DNA from: Litorimonas taeanensis
GTDB lineage: Bacteria > Pseudomonadota > Alphaproteobacteria > Caulobacterales > Maricaulaceae
DNA: 64,000 bases
Reading direction: 5' to 3'
Assembly (NCBI RefSeq): GCF_003634015.1
Contig: NZ_RBII01000001.1
Location: 620,001 to 684,000, forward strand
Shown here: piece by piece, positions 9,158-17,515 of the stretch
How the letters are laid out: the number at the start of each line of letters is the position of its first letter
Numbering within the stretch: the first letter of the stretch is position 1
Notes under the pieces: generated by a model
Database searches by the model: none
The model's input: the letters and a program-made list of their open reading frames with translations, nothing else
What the model was told of the DNA's origin: nothing
Position numbers and translations under genes: made by a program

Positions 9158-9186
9158 TTGAACATCCTGTAATTGGCCCGTAAATT
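9158..9186 (+). promoter_or_regulatory. Candidate sigma-70 promoter of amiC
   Basis: TTGAAC (9158-9163), a 17-bp spacer, then TAAATT (9181-9186), about 70 bp before the amiC start. Spacing is ideal and both hexamers are close to consensus, but only sequence resemblance supports it. Confidence 0.35.
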
Positions 9187-9255
9187 TAGGGGTTTTGGGT
9201 TTATATAACAGTCAATGTAAGAGTTTATTCACCTTAATCTTGTCAAAAGTCTTTT

Positions 9256-10155
9256 ATGAATGCACCGCTAAAACTTTTCTTTTTTGCGATTATGGCGCTT
9301 TTTTTAGTGAGTTCTCCCACATTTGCGAATCCGACGGCTGTTCCAAGGTTGAAACCGAATCTAAAAACAGTGGCGCCGCCAGCTAAGCCCGCTGTAACCG
9401 TGAGATATACAAGTCAGAGATATTTTTCTGATTCTGTGCCTTATCCACGACTTGCGCCACATTTGTCAGAAAAGACAACTCGCAAGCCTGTGATTTTCAT
9501 TGACGCTGGTCACGGGGGACGTGACCCAGGGGCAATTGGTATCAAGGGAACGCATGAAAAGGATATTACAACCAAAGCATCAGCGACTTTAAAGGCTCTT
9601 CTTGAAAAGACAGGACGTTATACGGTGGTTCTGACGCGGCCCAACGATAGCTATCTTGAACATGAAAAGCGTTTACGTCTGGCTCGTGAGGGCGGGGCTG
9701 ATCTCTTTATTTCAATTCACGCCGATAGCGCGGGCAATAAGAGCGCCAAGGGGGCCTCAGTTTATACTTTGGCGGATAGGGCTAAAAACCGATCTAAGAG
9801 ATTAGTGAGTAACTCTCAAAATTGGATTATGGATGTAGACTTGTCGAAACAATCTGATCCAGTCGGAGATATTTTAGTAGACTTGGCTCAGCGCAAAACA
9901 GAAAGCCAGTCAGAACAATTTGCCAATTTATTGATTGCTGAATTAGAGAAAACAACGACGCTTGTTGGTAACTCTCATAGGCGGGCAGGTTATTTTGTTT
10001 TGTTAGCGCCTGACGTGCCAGCTGTCTTGCTTGAGCTAGGGTTTCTATCAAATGCTCAGGATGAGAAATTGCTGAACAAAGCCTCTCATCGTGAAAAACT
10101 CATGCGTTCAGTGGTACGTTCTATTGATCAATATTTTTCTCAAGAGCAAAAATAA
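9256..10155 (+). CDS. amiC: N-acetylmuramoyl-L-alanine amidase
   Basis: A 299-residue periplasmic zinc amidase (Amidase_3) that cleaves the lactyl-peptide bond of peptidoglycan for daughter-cell separation. The signal peptide MNAPLKLFFFAIMALFLVSS...TFA is probably cleaved after residue 24. Zinc and catalytic residues sit in IDAGHGGRDPG (His86), GTHEKD (Glu101), ISIHAD (His155) and LLELGFLSN (second Glu). There is no obvious AMIN targeting domain, only a short Pro-rich linker of about 45 residues. It is followed by PBP1A, an order shared with other alphaproteobacteria. The ribosome-binding site is weak. Confidence 0.95.
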   Translation: MNAPLKLFFFAIMALFLVSSPTFANPTAVPRLKPNLKTVAPPAKPAVTVRYTSQRYFSDSVPYPRLAPHLSEKTTRKPVIFIDAGHGGRDPGAIGIKGTHEKDITTKASATLKALLEKTGRYTVVLTRPNDSYLEHEKRLRLAREGGADLFISIHADSAGNKSAKGASVYTLADRAKNRSKRLVSNSQNWIMDVDLSKQSDPVGDILVDLAQRKTESQSEQFANLLIAELEKTTTLVGNSHRRAGYFVLLAPDVPAVLLELGFLSNAQDEKLLNKASHREKLMRSVVRSIDQYFSQEQK

Positions 10156-10255
10156 CCTCTTTTCGCCTTTCAAGCGGGTTCGTGTGTTTTTAAGTCTTAC
10201 TCTGGCCGCAATTTATGCGTAGATAAAAGCTGATTCCTAAACGTAATGGGCTTAA

Positions 10256-13135
10256 ATGACGTCACCAGAAGACATATCCGTAGAACGCAGTCAAAAACAA
10301 CCGCTTTCAAAGAATAAGAAAGCGATTAACTGGCGTAAAATTTGGCGTATTTCAAAATGGTTGTTGGGTATCGGATTTGTCCTCGGCATTATTTTTGCCG
10401 TATTTGCCTTTGTATATGTCATCAGAGCCACCAAGGATTTACCCACCCTTGAAGTTCTAAAAGAATACAAACCCCCCGTCATGTCACGTGTGCATGCAGG
10501 TGATGGCAAGTTAATAAGTGAATTCCGCACAGAAGCGCGTGTGTTTGTACCAATTGAATCGGTCCCCTTAAAGTTACAACACGCATTTGTCGCAGCAGAA
10601 GATCAGCGTTTTTATAAGCATAATGGCTTTGATGAAAAAGGTTTCGCGCGCGCTATGGTGGCTAATATTGGTCACGTTATAAATGGCCGGCGTTTGGAAG
10701 GGGGGTCTACGCTGACGCAACAAGTGGCGAAAAACTTCCTTGTTGGTGACCAACGTCATATCGATCGGAAAATCCGAGAAGTCGTTATCGCGGGCCGTAT
10801 TGAAAAGGCGATGAGTAAAGATCAGATTTTAGAGCTTTATCTAAATGATATTTATTTTGGGCGAGCGGCTTATGGTGTCGCGGCGGCCTCATTGAATTAC
10901 TTCGGTAAACCAATGAAGGATTTGACTTTAGAGGAAATGGCTTATTTGGCCGTGCTTCCAAAAGCCCCTTCTAACTATCAAACTTCTGATCCTCGTAAGA
11001 AGGAGCGCGCTATTAATCGCCGTGCTTATGTCATTAATCGTATGGTTGAGGACGGTTACGCGGAAGAGGCTGAAGGTGAGGCGGCAAAGGCGACGGATAT
11101 TATCGTCACTGATCGTTTAGAGGGCGAAGAGTATTTGGCCGCTGAATACTTTGTTGAGGAGGCGCGAAAGCAAATTTCTTCACTCTATGGCTATGAGGAA
11201 CTTTACTCTGGCGGATTGTCCATTCGAACCACGTTGGACACAAAAATGCAGCTAAATGGTCGGCGTTCTCTTCGCCGTGGTTTGGAAATGCTTGATCGCC
11301 GGCATGGTTATCGTGGTCCTTTGACATCTTGGGACAGTCTGGATGACTGGAAAAAGCGGTTGGCAGATTATGAGGGTCCCAAAGACATAGATACGTGGCG
11401 AATTGCTATCGTTCTTAAAGCAGAAAAATCCCAAGCTGAGCTTGGTTTCGCTCCGGCTGAGGTTAGTGAGACGGTAGCGGAAGGCGAGGAAATACCAGAA
11501 GAGATCACCACAGAAGACACGCGCGGGATTCTAAAGCTAGAAGACATTCAATGGGCCGGCAAAGCTCTCCCAAAAGGCGCTGTGGGTGATAATCCAAGAT
11601 CTGTAAAAGATGTGTTGTCTGTTGGCGATATTATTCTGGTTCAGCGTAAATCTGAAACTGAAAAGAATGTTGAGGGTAATCTCTATAATTTACGCCAAAT
11701 TCCAAAAGCAAATGGCGGTCTCATTGCTATGGACCCGCATACGGGCCGTGTTTTGGCTTTGGTTGGGGGGTATAGCTTTGAACAAAGCCAGTTTAATCGT
11801 GTTACGCAAGCGGCTCGCCAGCCAGGTTCTGCGTTTAAACCATTTGTTTATGCTGCCGCGTTGCAAAATGGCTTCACTCCGTCTTCCCAAGTTCTTGATG
11901 CACCTTTTGTGATTGAACGCCAAGATGTGGAGTGCGAAGAAAATGCGTTGGGCGCCTTGGAGTTGCGCGGGGCGGGAGAGAACCGTCAAGAAGATGAGAG
12001 CTTAGAAGATGTGGTTGAGGAAGATGAGTGTGAACGCTTCTATAAACCCTCTAACTATAATGCGGGTAAATTTTACGGTCTGAGTACTTTACGCCTTGGT
12101 ATTGAAAAGTCGCGAAATGCGATGACAGTCCGGCTTGCTAATGAAATTGGTATGGCTCCAATTATGAACCTAAGTGAGCGTTTTGGCATCTATGATGAAG
12201 CCAAGCCAGAGCTTGCTTGGGCTCTGGGTGCAGGTGAAACTACTTTGATCCGGCTCGCAACAGCTTATTCTGAGATGATTAATGGAGGGAAGGCTGTCGA
12301 GCCATCTATTCTTGACCGTGTGCAAGATGGACAAGGAAATACTATTTTTGTAAATGGTGATGTCGTTTGCGAAACCTGCCAACAAGAAGAGTATATGGGT
12401 GGGCCACCCCCTGAGCTTCCTGATTTGCGAGAGCAAGTTATTGATCCCGTCACGGCTTACCAAGTGACTTATATGATGCAAGGAGTTGTGGAGAACGGTA
12501 CTGGTGGCGCCATACGTAGTCTAGGGCGCCCATTAGGCGGGAAAACGGGTACTACAAACGATTCAATTGATACATGGTTTATGGGCTTCTCACCAGATTT
12601 GGTTGTAGGAGTCTATATTGGTGTCGATACGCCTGAGCAGATGGGGTTTGAAACAGGCAGCTCTGCTGCTGTTCCTGTGTTCAAAGACTTTATGGCCGAA
12701 GCACTTGAAGGAACATCGCCCGTGCCATTCCGAATCCCAGAAGGCGTTACGCTTGCTCCTGTTAATCGGGACACAGGTGAAACCTCTTATATTGGTGCGC
12801 CGAATTTCATTCTTGAAGCGTTTAAGCCTGGGACTGAACCGAGCATTGGTGGGTTGTCATCCTCCATTCGTGTGGGAAGCGGTAGTGATACGCTTTCCGC
12901 CTATCAATATGATACTGGCGATTTCAATCGCGCTAGTGAAGAGGAAACCGCTGGTCGCAACGGAGGAGAAGCGCTCTCTGATATTGAGGGTGTGGAAAGT
13001 AACACCGACAGTGACATATCTGCGAATAGTGAACCTGAAGCTCCTCGTCGGGGCGCCGTTTCTTCTGATAGTCCTGTTCAGCCACCCGTAAATAAAGAAC
13101 CTGAAGTCGATGATATTGACGATGGATTGTACTAG
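10256..13135 (+). CDS. mrcA: Penicillin-binding protein 1A (class A, bifunctional)
   Basis: A 959-residue peptidoglycan synthase. A cytoplasmic N-terminus rich in Lys/Arg precedes one membrane segment (about 36-56). The GT51 domain shows EDQRFYKHNGFD (Glu115) and GGSTLTQQVAKN. The transpeptidase domain has Ser525-Ala-Phe-Lys528, and Lys763-Thr-Gly in GGKTGTTND. It is longer than the usual 750-850 residues because of an OB-like inter-domain region with an acidic loop, an acidic insert after the SxxK motif (about residues 563-595, ending CERFYKPSNYN), and a disordered acidic C-terminus of about 100 residues. Cysteines flank that insert and another pair (CETC) lies near 705, all on the periplasmic side. 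Confidence 0.96.
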   Translation: MTSPEDISVERSQKQPLSKNKKAINWRKIWRISKWLLGIGFVLGIIFAVFAFVYVIRATKDLPTLEVLKEYKPPVMSRVHAGDGKLISEFRTEARVFVPIESVPLKLQHAFVAAEDQRFYKHNGFDEKGFARAMVANIGHVINGRRLEGGSTLTQQVAKNFLVGDQRHIDRKIREVVIAGRIEKAMSKDQILELYLNDIYFGRAAYGVAAASLNYFGKPMKDLTLEEMAYLAVLPKAPSNYQTSDPRKKERAINRRAYVINRMVEDGYAEEAEGEAAKATDIIVTDRLEGEEYLAAEYFVEEARKQISSLYGYEELYSGGLSIRTTLDTKMQLNGRRSLRRGLEMLDRRHGYRGPLTSWDSLDDWKKRLADYEGPKDIDTWRIAIVLKAEKSQAELGFAPAEVSETVAEGEEIPEEITTEDTRGILKLEDIQWAGKALPKGAVGDNPRSVKDVLSVGDIILVQRKSETEKNVEGNLYNLRQIPKANGGLIAMDPHTGRVLALVGGYSFEQSQFNRVTQAARQPGSAFKPFVYAAALQNGFTPSSQVLDAPFVIERQDVECEENALGALELRGAGENRQEDESLEDVVEEDECERFYKPSNYNAGKFYGLSTLRLGIEKSRNAMTVRLANEIGMAPIMNLSERFGIYDEAKPELAWALGAGETTLIRLATAYSEMINGGKAVEPSILDRVQDGQGNTIFVNGDVVCETCQQEEYMGGPPPELPDLREQVIDPVTAYQVTYMMQGVVENGTGGAIRSLGRPLGGKTGTTNDSIDTWFMGFSPDLVVGVYIGVDTPEQMGFETGSSAAVPVFKDFMAEALEGTSPVPFRIPEGVTLAPVNRDTGETSYIGAPNFILEAFKPGTEPSIGGLSSSIRVGSGSDTLSAYQYDTGDFNRASEEETAGRNGGEALSDIEGVESNTDSDISANSEPEAPRRGAVSSDSPVQPPVNKEPEVDDIDDGLY

Positions 13136-13149
13136 TATAAAGCACTGCT

Positions 13150-14263
13150 ATGCGAGCTGATATTGCCCAATTAAAAACCGACATCGAGCAGTCCATAGAA
13201 CTGCTAAGGAGGCGTCTTTGACTGGGAGCCTTCTGAACACAGGCTGGCAGAGTTAAACGCTCTGGCAGAAACGCCAAGTTTTTGGGACGATCCACAAAAG
13301 GCACAATCTCTTATGCAGGAACGCTCTCGTTTAGAGAGTGCTTTTGAAGCTATCAAATCACTGCAAACAGATTTGACCGATAATGTTGAGCTTGCAGAAC
13401 TGGCTGAAATGGATGATGACGCCGAGATGCAAGACGCGGCTGCGGCGGCTCTAATTGCTGTAAAATCTAAAGCCGATAAAGCCGAGCTAGAGGCGCTTTT
13501 GTCCGGTGAAGCGGACGCGAATGATTGTTTCGTAGAAATCCATCCTGGTGCCGGTGGCACCGAGGCACAAGACTGGGCAGAGATGGTCTTGCGCATGTAT
13601 TCTCGTTGGGCGAATTCTCGCGGTATGAAGGTTGATGTTATTGAGCATGAATACGGCGATGGTGCCGGCATTAAATCTGCGACTATTAAGGTGAAGGGCG
13701 AAAATGCTTTTGGATGGTTAAAAACCGAGTCTGGCGTACACAGACTCGTTCGGATTTCACCATTTGATAGTTCAGCAAAGCGCCATACAAGTTTTGCTTC
13801 GGTGTGGGTTTATCCTGAAATTGACGACACAATTGAAATTGACATTAACGAATCTGACTGCCGCGTCGATACATATCGGGCTTCAGGGGCAGGTGGACAG
13901 CACGTGAATAAAACAGACTCGGCTGTTCGGATTACGCATGAACCCACAGGAATTGTTGTGCAGTGTCAAAATGATCGTAGTCAGCATAAGAACCGTGCAC
14001 AGGCTTGGGACATGCTTCGGGCGCGTCTCTATGAAAAAGAACTACAAGAGCGCGAAGAGGCAGCTCAGGCACAGGCTGATAATAAATCAGACATTGGTTG
14101 GGGGCATCAAATTAGATCTTATGTCCTTCAGCCTTACCAGATGGTCAAAGACCTCAGAACAGGTGTTGAAACATCTGACACATCTGGAGTCTTAGATGGT
14201 AAACTTGATGAGTTTATGGCTGCTGCACTCTCAGCCCGTGTTTCTGTTGATTCTGATTCATAA
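13150..14263 (+). CDS. prfB: Peptide chain release factor 2, programmed +1 frameshift
   Basis: RF2 terminates translation at UGA and UAA. The gene starts at ATG 13150 and reads 23 codons to an in-frame TGA at 13219-13221. The site is the classical one: internal Shine-Dalgarno AGGAGG (13207-13212), CGT, then CTT TGA C. A +1 slip on CTT resumes at GAC (13220), giving a 370-residue product of normal length. RF2 hallmarks are SPF in [15 protein letters not shown] and GGQ at about 248-250 ([18 protein letters not shown]). Because RF2 itself reads UGA, its shortage favours the shift: an autoregulatory loop. The gene starts 14 bp after PBP1A and is probably cotranscribed with it. Confidence 0.97.
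13207..13222 (+). promoter_or_regulatory. RF2 programmed frameshift signal
   Basis: AGGAGG, a 3-nt spacer, then CTTTGAC. This matches the conserved bacterial RF2 recoding element: Shine-Dalgarno-like stimulator, slippery CUU, UGA stop and a 3' C that weakens termination. Confidence 0.95.
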
Positions 14264-14281
14264 GACATTGTTTTGGCCAAT

Positions 14282-14309
14282 AAAAAACCGCCTTCATTAG
14301 AGGCGGTTT
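14282..14309 (-). terminator. Intrinsic terminator of the bactofilin operon
   Basis: Perfect arms AAACCGCCT / AGGCGGTTT (14285-14293 and 14301-14309) with a 7-nt loop. On the minus strand the stem runs into TTTTTTA, so it mainly terminates bactofilin transcription. On the plus strand the T-tract is short, giving only weak termination for prfB. Confidence 0.8.
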
Positions 14310-14334
14310 AGAATGCTAACCCTTGACTATAACT

Positions 14335-14772
14335 TTAAGATGAAGGTTTTGGTGTTGGCTTTTTCACACTTGCCGAAGAAGTAGGCGCAGTTTTTCGAGC
14401 GCATTTGCCGTCAAAGAAGGCGCCATTCGCGATCATTAATTTATCTTGTATGAGGTCAGCTTGAACATTTGCTGTTTCAGCAAGTTCAATTGAGGCTGCA
14501 TCAACCTTACCGGTGACTTTCCCGCGAACATGAACCTCATTGGCGATAATCTTACCGTTGATTATGCCCTGTTCGCCCACAGTCACTTTTCCTGCTTTAA
14601 TGTTCCCATCAACACGTCCATCAATTTGAACGTCCCCATCAGTGTTAATATCTCCTGTTATGACAAGGTTTGTCGCGAGAATTGACGGAGCACTGTTAGT
14701 TGGACGAGGTATTTGCGGTGTGTTCTTCCTTGCGGTGTCAACCACTGGAGCATTATTAGTTTTATTGAACAT
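14335..14772 (-). CDS. bacA: Bactofilin (polymer-forming cytoskeletal protein)
   Basis: A 145-residue bactofilin. The core (about residues 28-115) is a right-handed beta-helix with repeated hydrophobic turns: TNLVITGDINTDGDVQIDGR, VDGNIKAGKVTVGEQG, IINGKIIANEVHVRGK. Short disordered Pro/Thr/Lys-rich tails flank it, as usual for the family. Bactofilins form non-polar filaments that localise cell-wall enzymes; in Caulobacter and Hyphomonas they act at the stalk base or bud neck. It overlaps the upstream M23 peptidase gene by 11 nt, so the pair is coupled. Confidence 0.93.
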   Translation of the reverse strand: MFNKTNNAPVVDTARKNTPQIPRPTNSAPSILATNLVITGDINTDGDVQIDGRVDGNIKAGKVTVGEQGIINGKIIANEVHVRGKVTGKVDAASIELAETANVQADLIQDKLMIANGAFFDGKCARKTAPTSSASVKKPTPKPSS

Positions 14773-15976
14773 AGAGGCCCGCCTTTAGAAATTTTTCTGG
14801 ATCATAAACGCGATCCTCAAAATGGATTTCATAATGCAGGTGAGTAGCTGTACTGCGGCCTGTTGAGCCCATACCTGCTATTTTATCACCTTTTTTAACG
14901 GCTTGACCACGCTTCACATAGGTTTTCTTTAGATGAGCATAGCGAGTGACAAAGCCATGCCCGTGGTCAATTTCTACAACGCGACCATAACCGCCATTTC
15001 GTCCGACAAAAGAGACGACGCCATCCGCTGTCGCAACGATTGGCGCCAAGCTTCGGCCACCAAAGTCTAACCCTTCATGAAAGGTGGGGCGTTTAGTAAA
15101 GGGGTCTTGGCGCATGCCATAGCGACTAGTTTTGTAGCTTTCGTCTTGGACCGGGTGGCCAAGTGGTAGGGAGGCTAAGGCACGATCAAGAGCTTCGGCT
15201 TCAGCTAAGCGTGCTTGAATACTGGAGACACGAGAACCAAACTCTCCACTTACGAGTGTCACTTCTTCTCCATCAAGGGGTATGAAAGGACCGCCTTTAC
15301 CAAATGGCCCTTGTTCCAAAACTGTGTCGACCTGCATATTGGCGGCTCTGATTATGGCGCGATTTGTTTCTATGCGGTCTAACGTCTTATATTCAGCGGA
15401 GGCGAGTATCTTGTTTTGCGTCTGATCAAGATTGTTCAGTGAGCGGTCAATGCTCAGTCCTGTTTCAGCAAAAGCTTCTGGTGTAATGGTTTTGCGCGCT
15501 GTTCGTGGAGCGGCATCTCTTAGGGCTGGGGCCATTAACACGCGATTCGGAGCGTATTTTAGAGTAGGCGTAATGGGTTGAGTTGCGGTTGGGTCGGAGC
15601 TTACGAGTTGAGAAATGGCTAAATGTTTTTCTTCAAAACTTTTAGCCATGGTTTCGAAACTTTGCCTTTGTTCATTTAGCATAAGTTCGGCGTTCAATAG
15701 TTTGGCTCGCTCATCAGCGAGAAGACGCTCATATTTTGCTGATTCAGCCTTAATAGTATGGCTCGGTGTTCTAAGTGGGTTAAAGCCCCAGAAGAGATTT
15801 AACATCGTATAGAGGCACCACAGAGACATGCCAGCTAATACAGAAACAAAGGTGATTTGTACTTTAGTGGATAACACATAGTATTTTACTTCACCTCCTG
15901 AGCGGAGATAAATTTGACGTTCTGGAAAATGTTTTAGGATGCGCTGATTGGCGTCCTTAAAAACGTCGTTTATCAT
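14762..15976 (-). CDS. Membrane-anchored M23 (LytM) peptidase, LmdC-like
   Basis: A 404-residue inner-membrane protein: cytoplasmic N-terminus of about 38 residues, one membrane helix (about 39-62, ITFVSVLAGMSLWCLYTML), a periplasmic coiled coil (about 80-130), a linker, and a C-terminal LytM domain with HEGLDFGG and HLHYEI zinc motifs. All zinc ligands look intact, so it is probably an active peptidoglycan endopeptidase. Pairing with a bactofilin recalls LmdC-BacA of Hyphomonas neptunium and Csd1-CcmA of Helicobacter. The basic cytoplasmic stretch (NQRILKHFPERQIYLRSGG) is a candidate bactofilin-docking site. Confidence 0.92.
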   Translation of the reverse strand: MINDVFKDANQRILKHFPERQIYLRSGGEVKYYVLSTKVQITFVSVLAGMSLWCLYTMLNLFWGFNPLRTPSHTIKAESAKYERLLADERAKLLNAELMLNEQRQSFETMAKSFEEKHLAISQLVSSDPTATQPITPTLKYAPNRVLMAPALRDAAPRTARKTITPEAFAETGLSIDRSLNNLDQTQNKILASAEYKTLDRIETNRAIIRAANMQVDTVLEQGPFGKGGPFIPLDGEEVTLVSGEFGSRVSSIQARLAEAEALDRALASLPLGHPVQDESYKTSRYGMRQDPFTKRPTFHEGLDFGGRSLAPIVATADGVVSFVGRNGGYGRVVEIDHGHGFVTRYAHLKKTYVKRGQAVKKGDKIAGMGSTGRSTATHLHYEIHFEDRVYDPEKFLKAGLYVQ

Positions 15977-16089
15977 ATTATCCTATCTGAATCCCTATTA
16001 CTTAAGGTTAGACCATAAACTGCCTAAAGGGTTCAAGCGATTTTACAGTCCTGATTCATTAAATTTTACCTTGTCATCACTTTCAGATG

Positions 16090-16917
16090 TTAACAATTGG
16101 CTAAAGGGAGGTAGTAGTCCTCCGTTAAACCAGCCAATGTGCGTGCTTGAACGTTAAAAGGCGGTTTTAATTTGCCTGCAAAATACTCATTGATAAGAGT
16201 GTGAAAATATGGACGTGGTGACTGATTTTGATGCAGGGCGACCTTTTGAAACCATTTTGCACCAATTTTAACATGACCAATTTCGTCGTCATAGATCACT
16301 TGTAATACATCGACACCTTCTTGGTCGCCCATTCTGGAAAGCTTCTCTATCATAGGTGGGGTCACATCTAAGCCGCGAGCCTCCAAAACCATAGGAGCAA
16401 TCGCCAGTCGAGCGGCAATGTCTTTTCGAGTGTTATGGGCCGCTTCCCACAAACCATTATGCGCTAGGAAATCACCGTAATTATAGCCAATTTGTTTAAG
16501 ACGTTCAGATAGTAACTTGTAATGCTTAGCTTCTTCGGCGCAGACGCGAGTCCAATCTTCTATGAAGTCAGCTCTTTCTTCTTTGCTAATATTTGAATTG
16601 GTAGAAAAGCGGGCGATCATATCCGCGGCTAAATCAATTGCGTTTAACTCTATGTGGGCGACTGCATGATATAAGGCCGCACGCCCTTGTTCGCTACCCA
16701 GACGTCGACGAGGGACGTCGCCAGGAGACACAAGTTCAGGTTTATTTGGGCGACCTGGTGTATCTGGAACGGAAATAGGGTCCGTATTCGTTACAAGTTG
16801 GTCGCGCTGTGCGGCGTCCATAAGCGACCAGTTCTCTCTAAGAGAGAGTGCCGCTTCAGCTTTCTCCATAGGAGAGCTTTGCCGTAATATTTCGACGGTT
16901 TTCGCGAAAATGTTCAT
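16090..16917 (-). CDS. DUF455 ferritin-like family protein
   Basis: A 275-residue cytosolic protein of the DUF455 family, related in fold to ferritin-like di-iron proteins. Candidate metal ligands are in AVAHIELNAIDLAADM (E, H), CAEEAKHYKLL (EExxH) and IYDDEIGHVKIG (ExxH). The reaction is not established for the family. It lies 48 bp downstream of bcp on the same strand and may share its transcript, which would suit an oxidative-stress or metal-related role, but that is inference. Confidence 0.88.
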   Translation of the reverse strand: MNIFAKTVEILRQSSPMEKAEAALSLRENWSLMDAAQRDQLVTNTDPISVPDTPGRPNKPELVSPGDVPRRRLGSEQGRAALYHAVAHIELNAIDLAADMIARFSTNSNISKEERADFIEDWTRVCAEEAKHYKLLSERLKQIGYNYGDFLAHNGLWEAAHNTRKDIAARLAIAPMVLEARGLDVTPPMIEKLSRMGDQEGVDVLQVIYDDEIGHVKIGAKWFQKVALHQNQSPRPYFHTLINEYFAGKLKPPFNVQARTLAGLTEDYYLPLANC

Positions 16918-16965
16918 GTCTATTGTTTTAAGTGGCCGGTGTTGTAAAAGTAGAGGTCTATCGAT

Positions 16966-17433
16966 TTAAAGCGATTTTACGGCCTCTAAGACGGTTGCGA
17001 CGTGATCTTTCACACGTACTTTGCGCCATATTTTTACAATATTTTGATCGCCGTCTATTAAAAATGTGGCGCGTTCAATCCCCATATATTTGCGACCATA
17101 CATATTCTTTTCTACCCAGACGCCATATTTTTCGACAATATCGCCTTCAGTATCAGCCGCGAGTCGTACTTTTAAATCGTGCTTAGCTATAAACTTATCA
17201 TGTTTTGCCGCGGTGTCTTTGGATACGCCGATAATGATAGCTCCTTCATTGTCAAATTCCAACTTCATTTCTGAAAAGCCGATTGCTTCTTTCGTACATC
17301 CTGGCGTGTCGTCTTTGGGATAAAAATATAATACTACATTTTTACCTTTGAACTCAGATAGCGAGACAGTGTTTCCGCCATCCCCTTCAACGGAAAAGTC
17401 GGGTGCTTTATCACCAATATTTAAGTCGCTCAT
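16966..17433 (-). CDS. bcp: Thioredoxin-dependent peroxiredoxin (Bcp/PrxQ)
   Basis: A 155-residue peroxiredoxin. The peroxidatic Cys is in YFYPKDDTPGCTKEAIGF. The resolving Cys found five residues downstream in PrxQ enzymes with CxxxxC is absent (CTKEAI), suggesting a 1-Cys or intermolecular mechanism. Starts with MSDLNIGDKAPDF, and length is normal. It is divergent from the AsmA-like gene across 82 bp. Confidence 0.95.
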   Translation of the reverse strand: MSDLNIGDKAPDFSVEGDGGNTVSLSEFKGKNVVLYFYPKDDTPGCTKEAIGFSEMKLEFDNEGAIIIGVSKDTAAKHDKFIAKHDLKVRLAADTEGDIVEKYGVWVEKNMYGRKYMGIERATFLIDGDQNIVKIWRKVRVKDHVATVLEAVKSL

Positions 17434-17515
17434 TCTAATGTCCTAATTTAAGTCAGGGTAAATACATATGTCCCCATAGCCATATTCAAACGGGGGCGTT
17501 AGAGCCAGTAAAATT

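Larger units (their letters stand above)
8807..9255. promoter_or_regulatory. Divergent regulatory region between rne and amiC
   Basis: This 449-bp stretch holds no convincing gene. It should contain the rne promoter and leader (minus) and the amiC promoter (plus). Visible structure includes a hairpin near the rne start (8907-8932), a hairpin followed on the minus strand by T6 (9045-9082), three copies of GTCTTTGC (9101 and 9121 direct, 9127 inverted), and a possible sigma-70 promoter at 9158-9186. RNase E genes are commonly autoregulated through structured leaders, which fits the long leader. Confidence 0.6.

Noticed and set aside
8865-9161. 98-codon frame in the rne-amiC intergenic region
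   Set aside because: No ribosome-binding site, odd Cys/Arg composition, and it spans inverted repeats that look regulatory. More likely a leader and promoter region.
13313-14263. prfB as a gene starting at an internal ATG
   Set aside because: Coding similarity extends upstream to the frameshift site and the 23-codon first frame, so the true gene begins at 13150.
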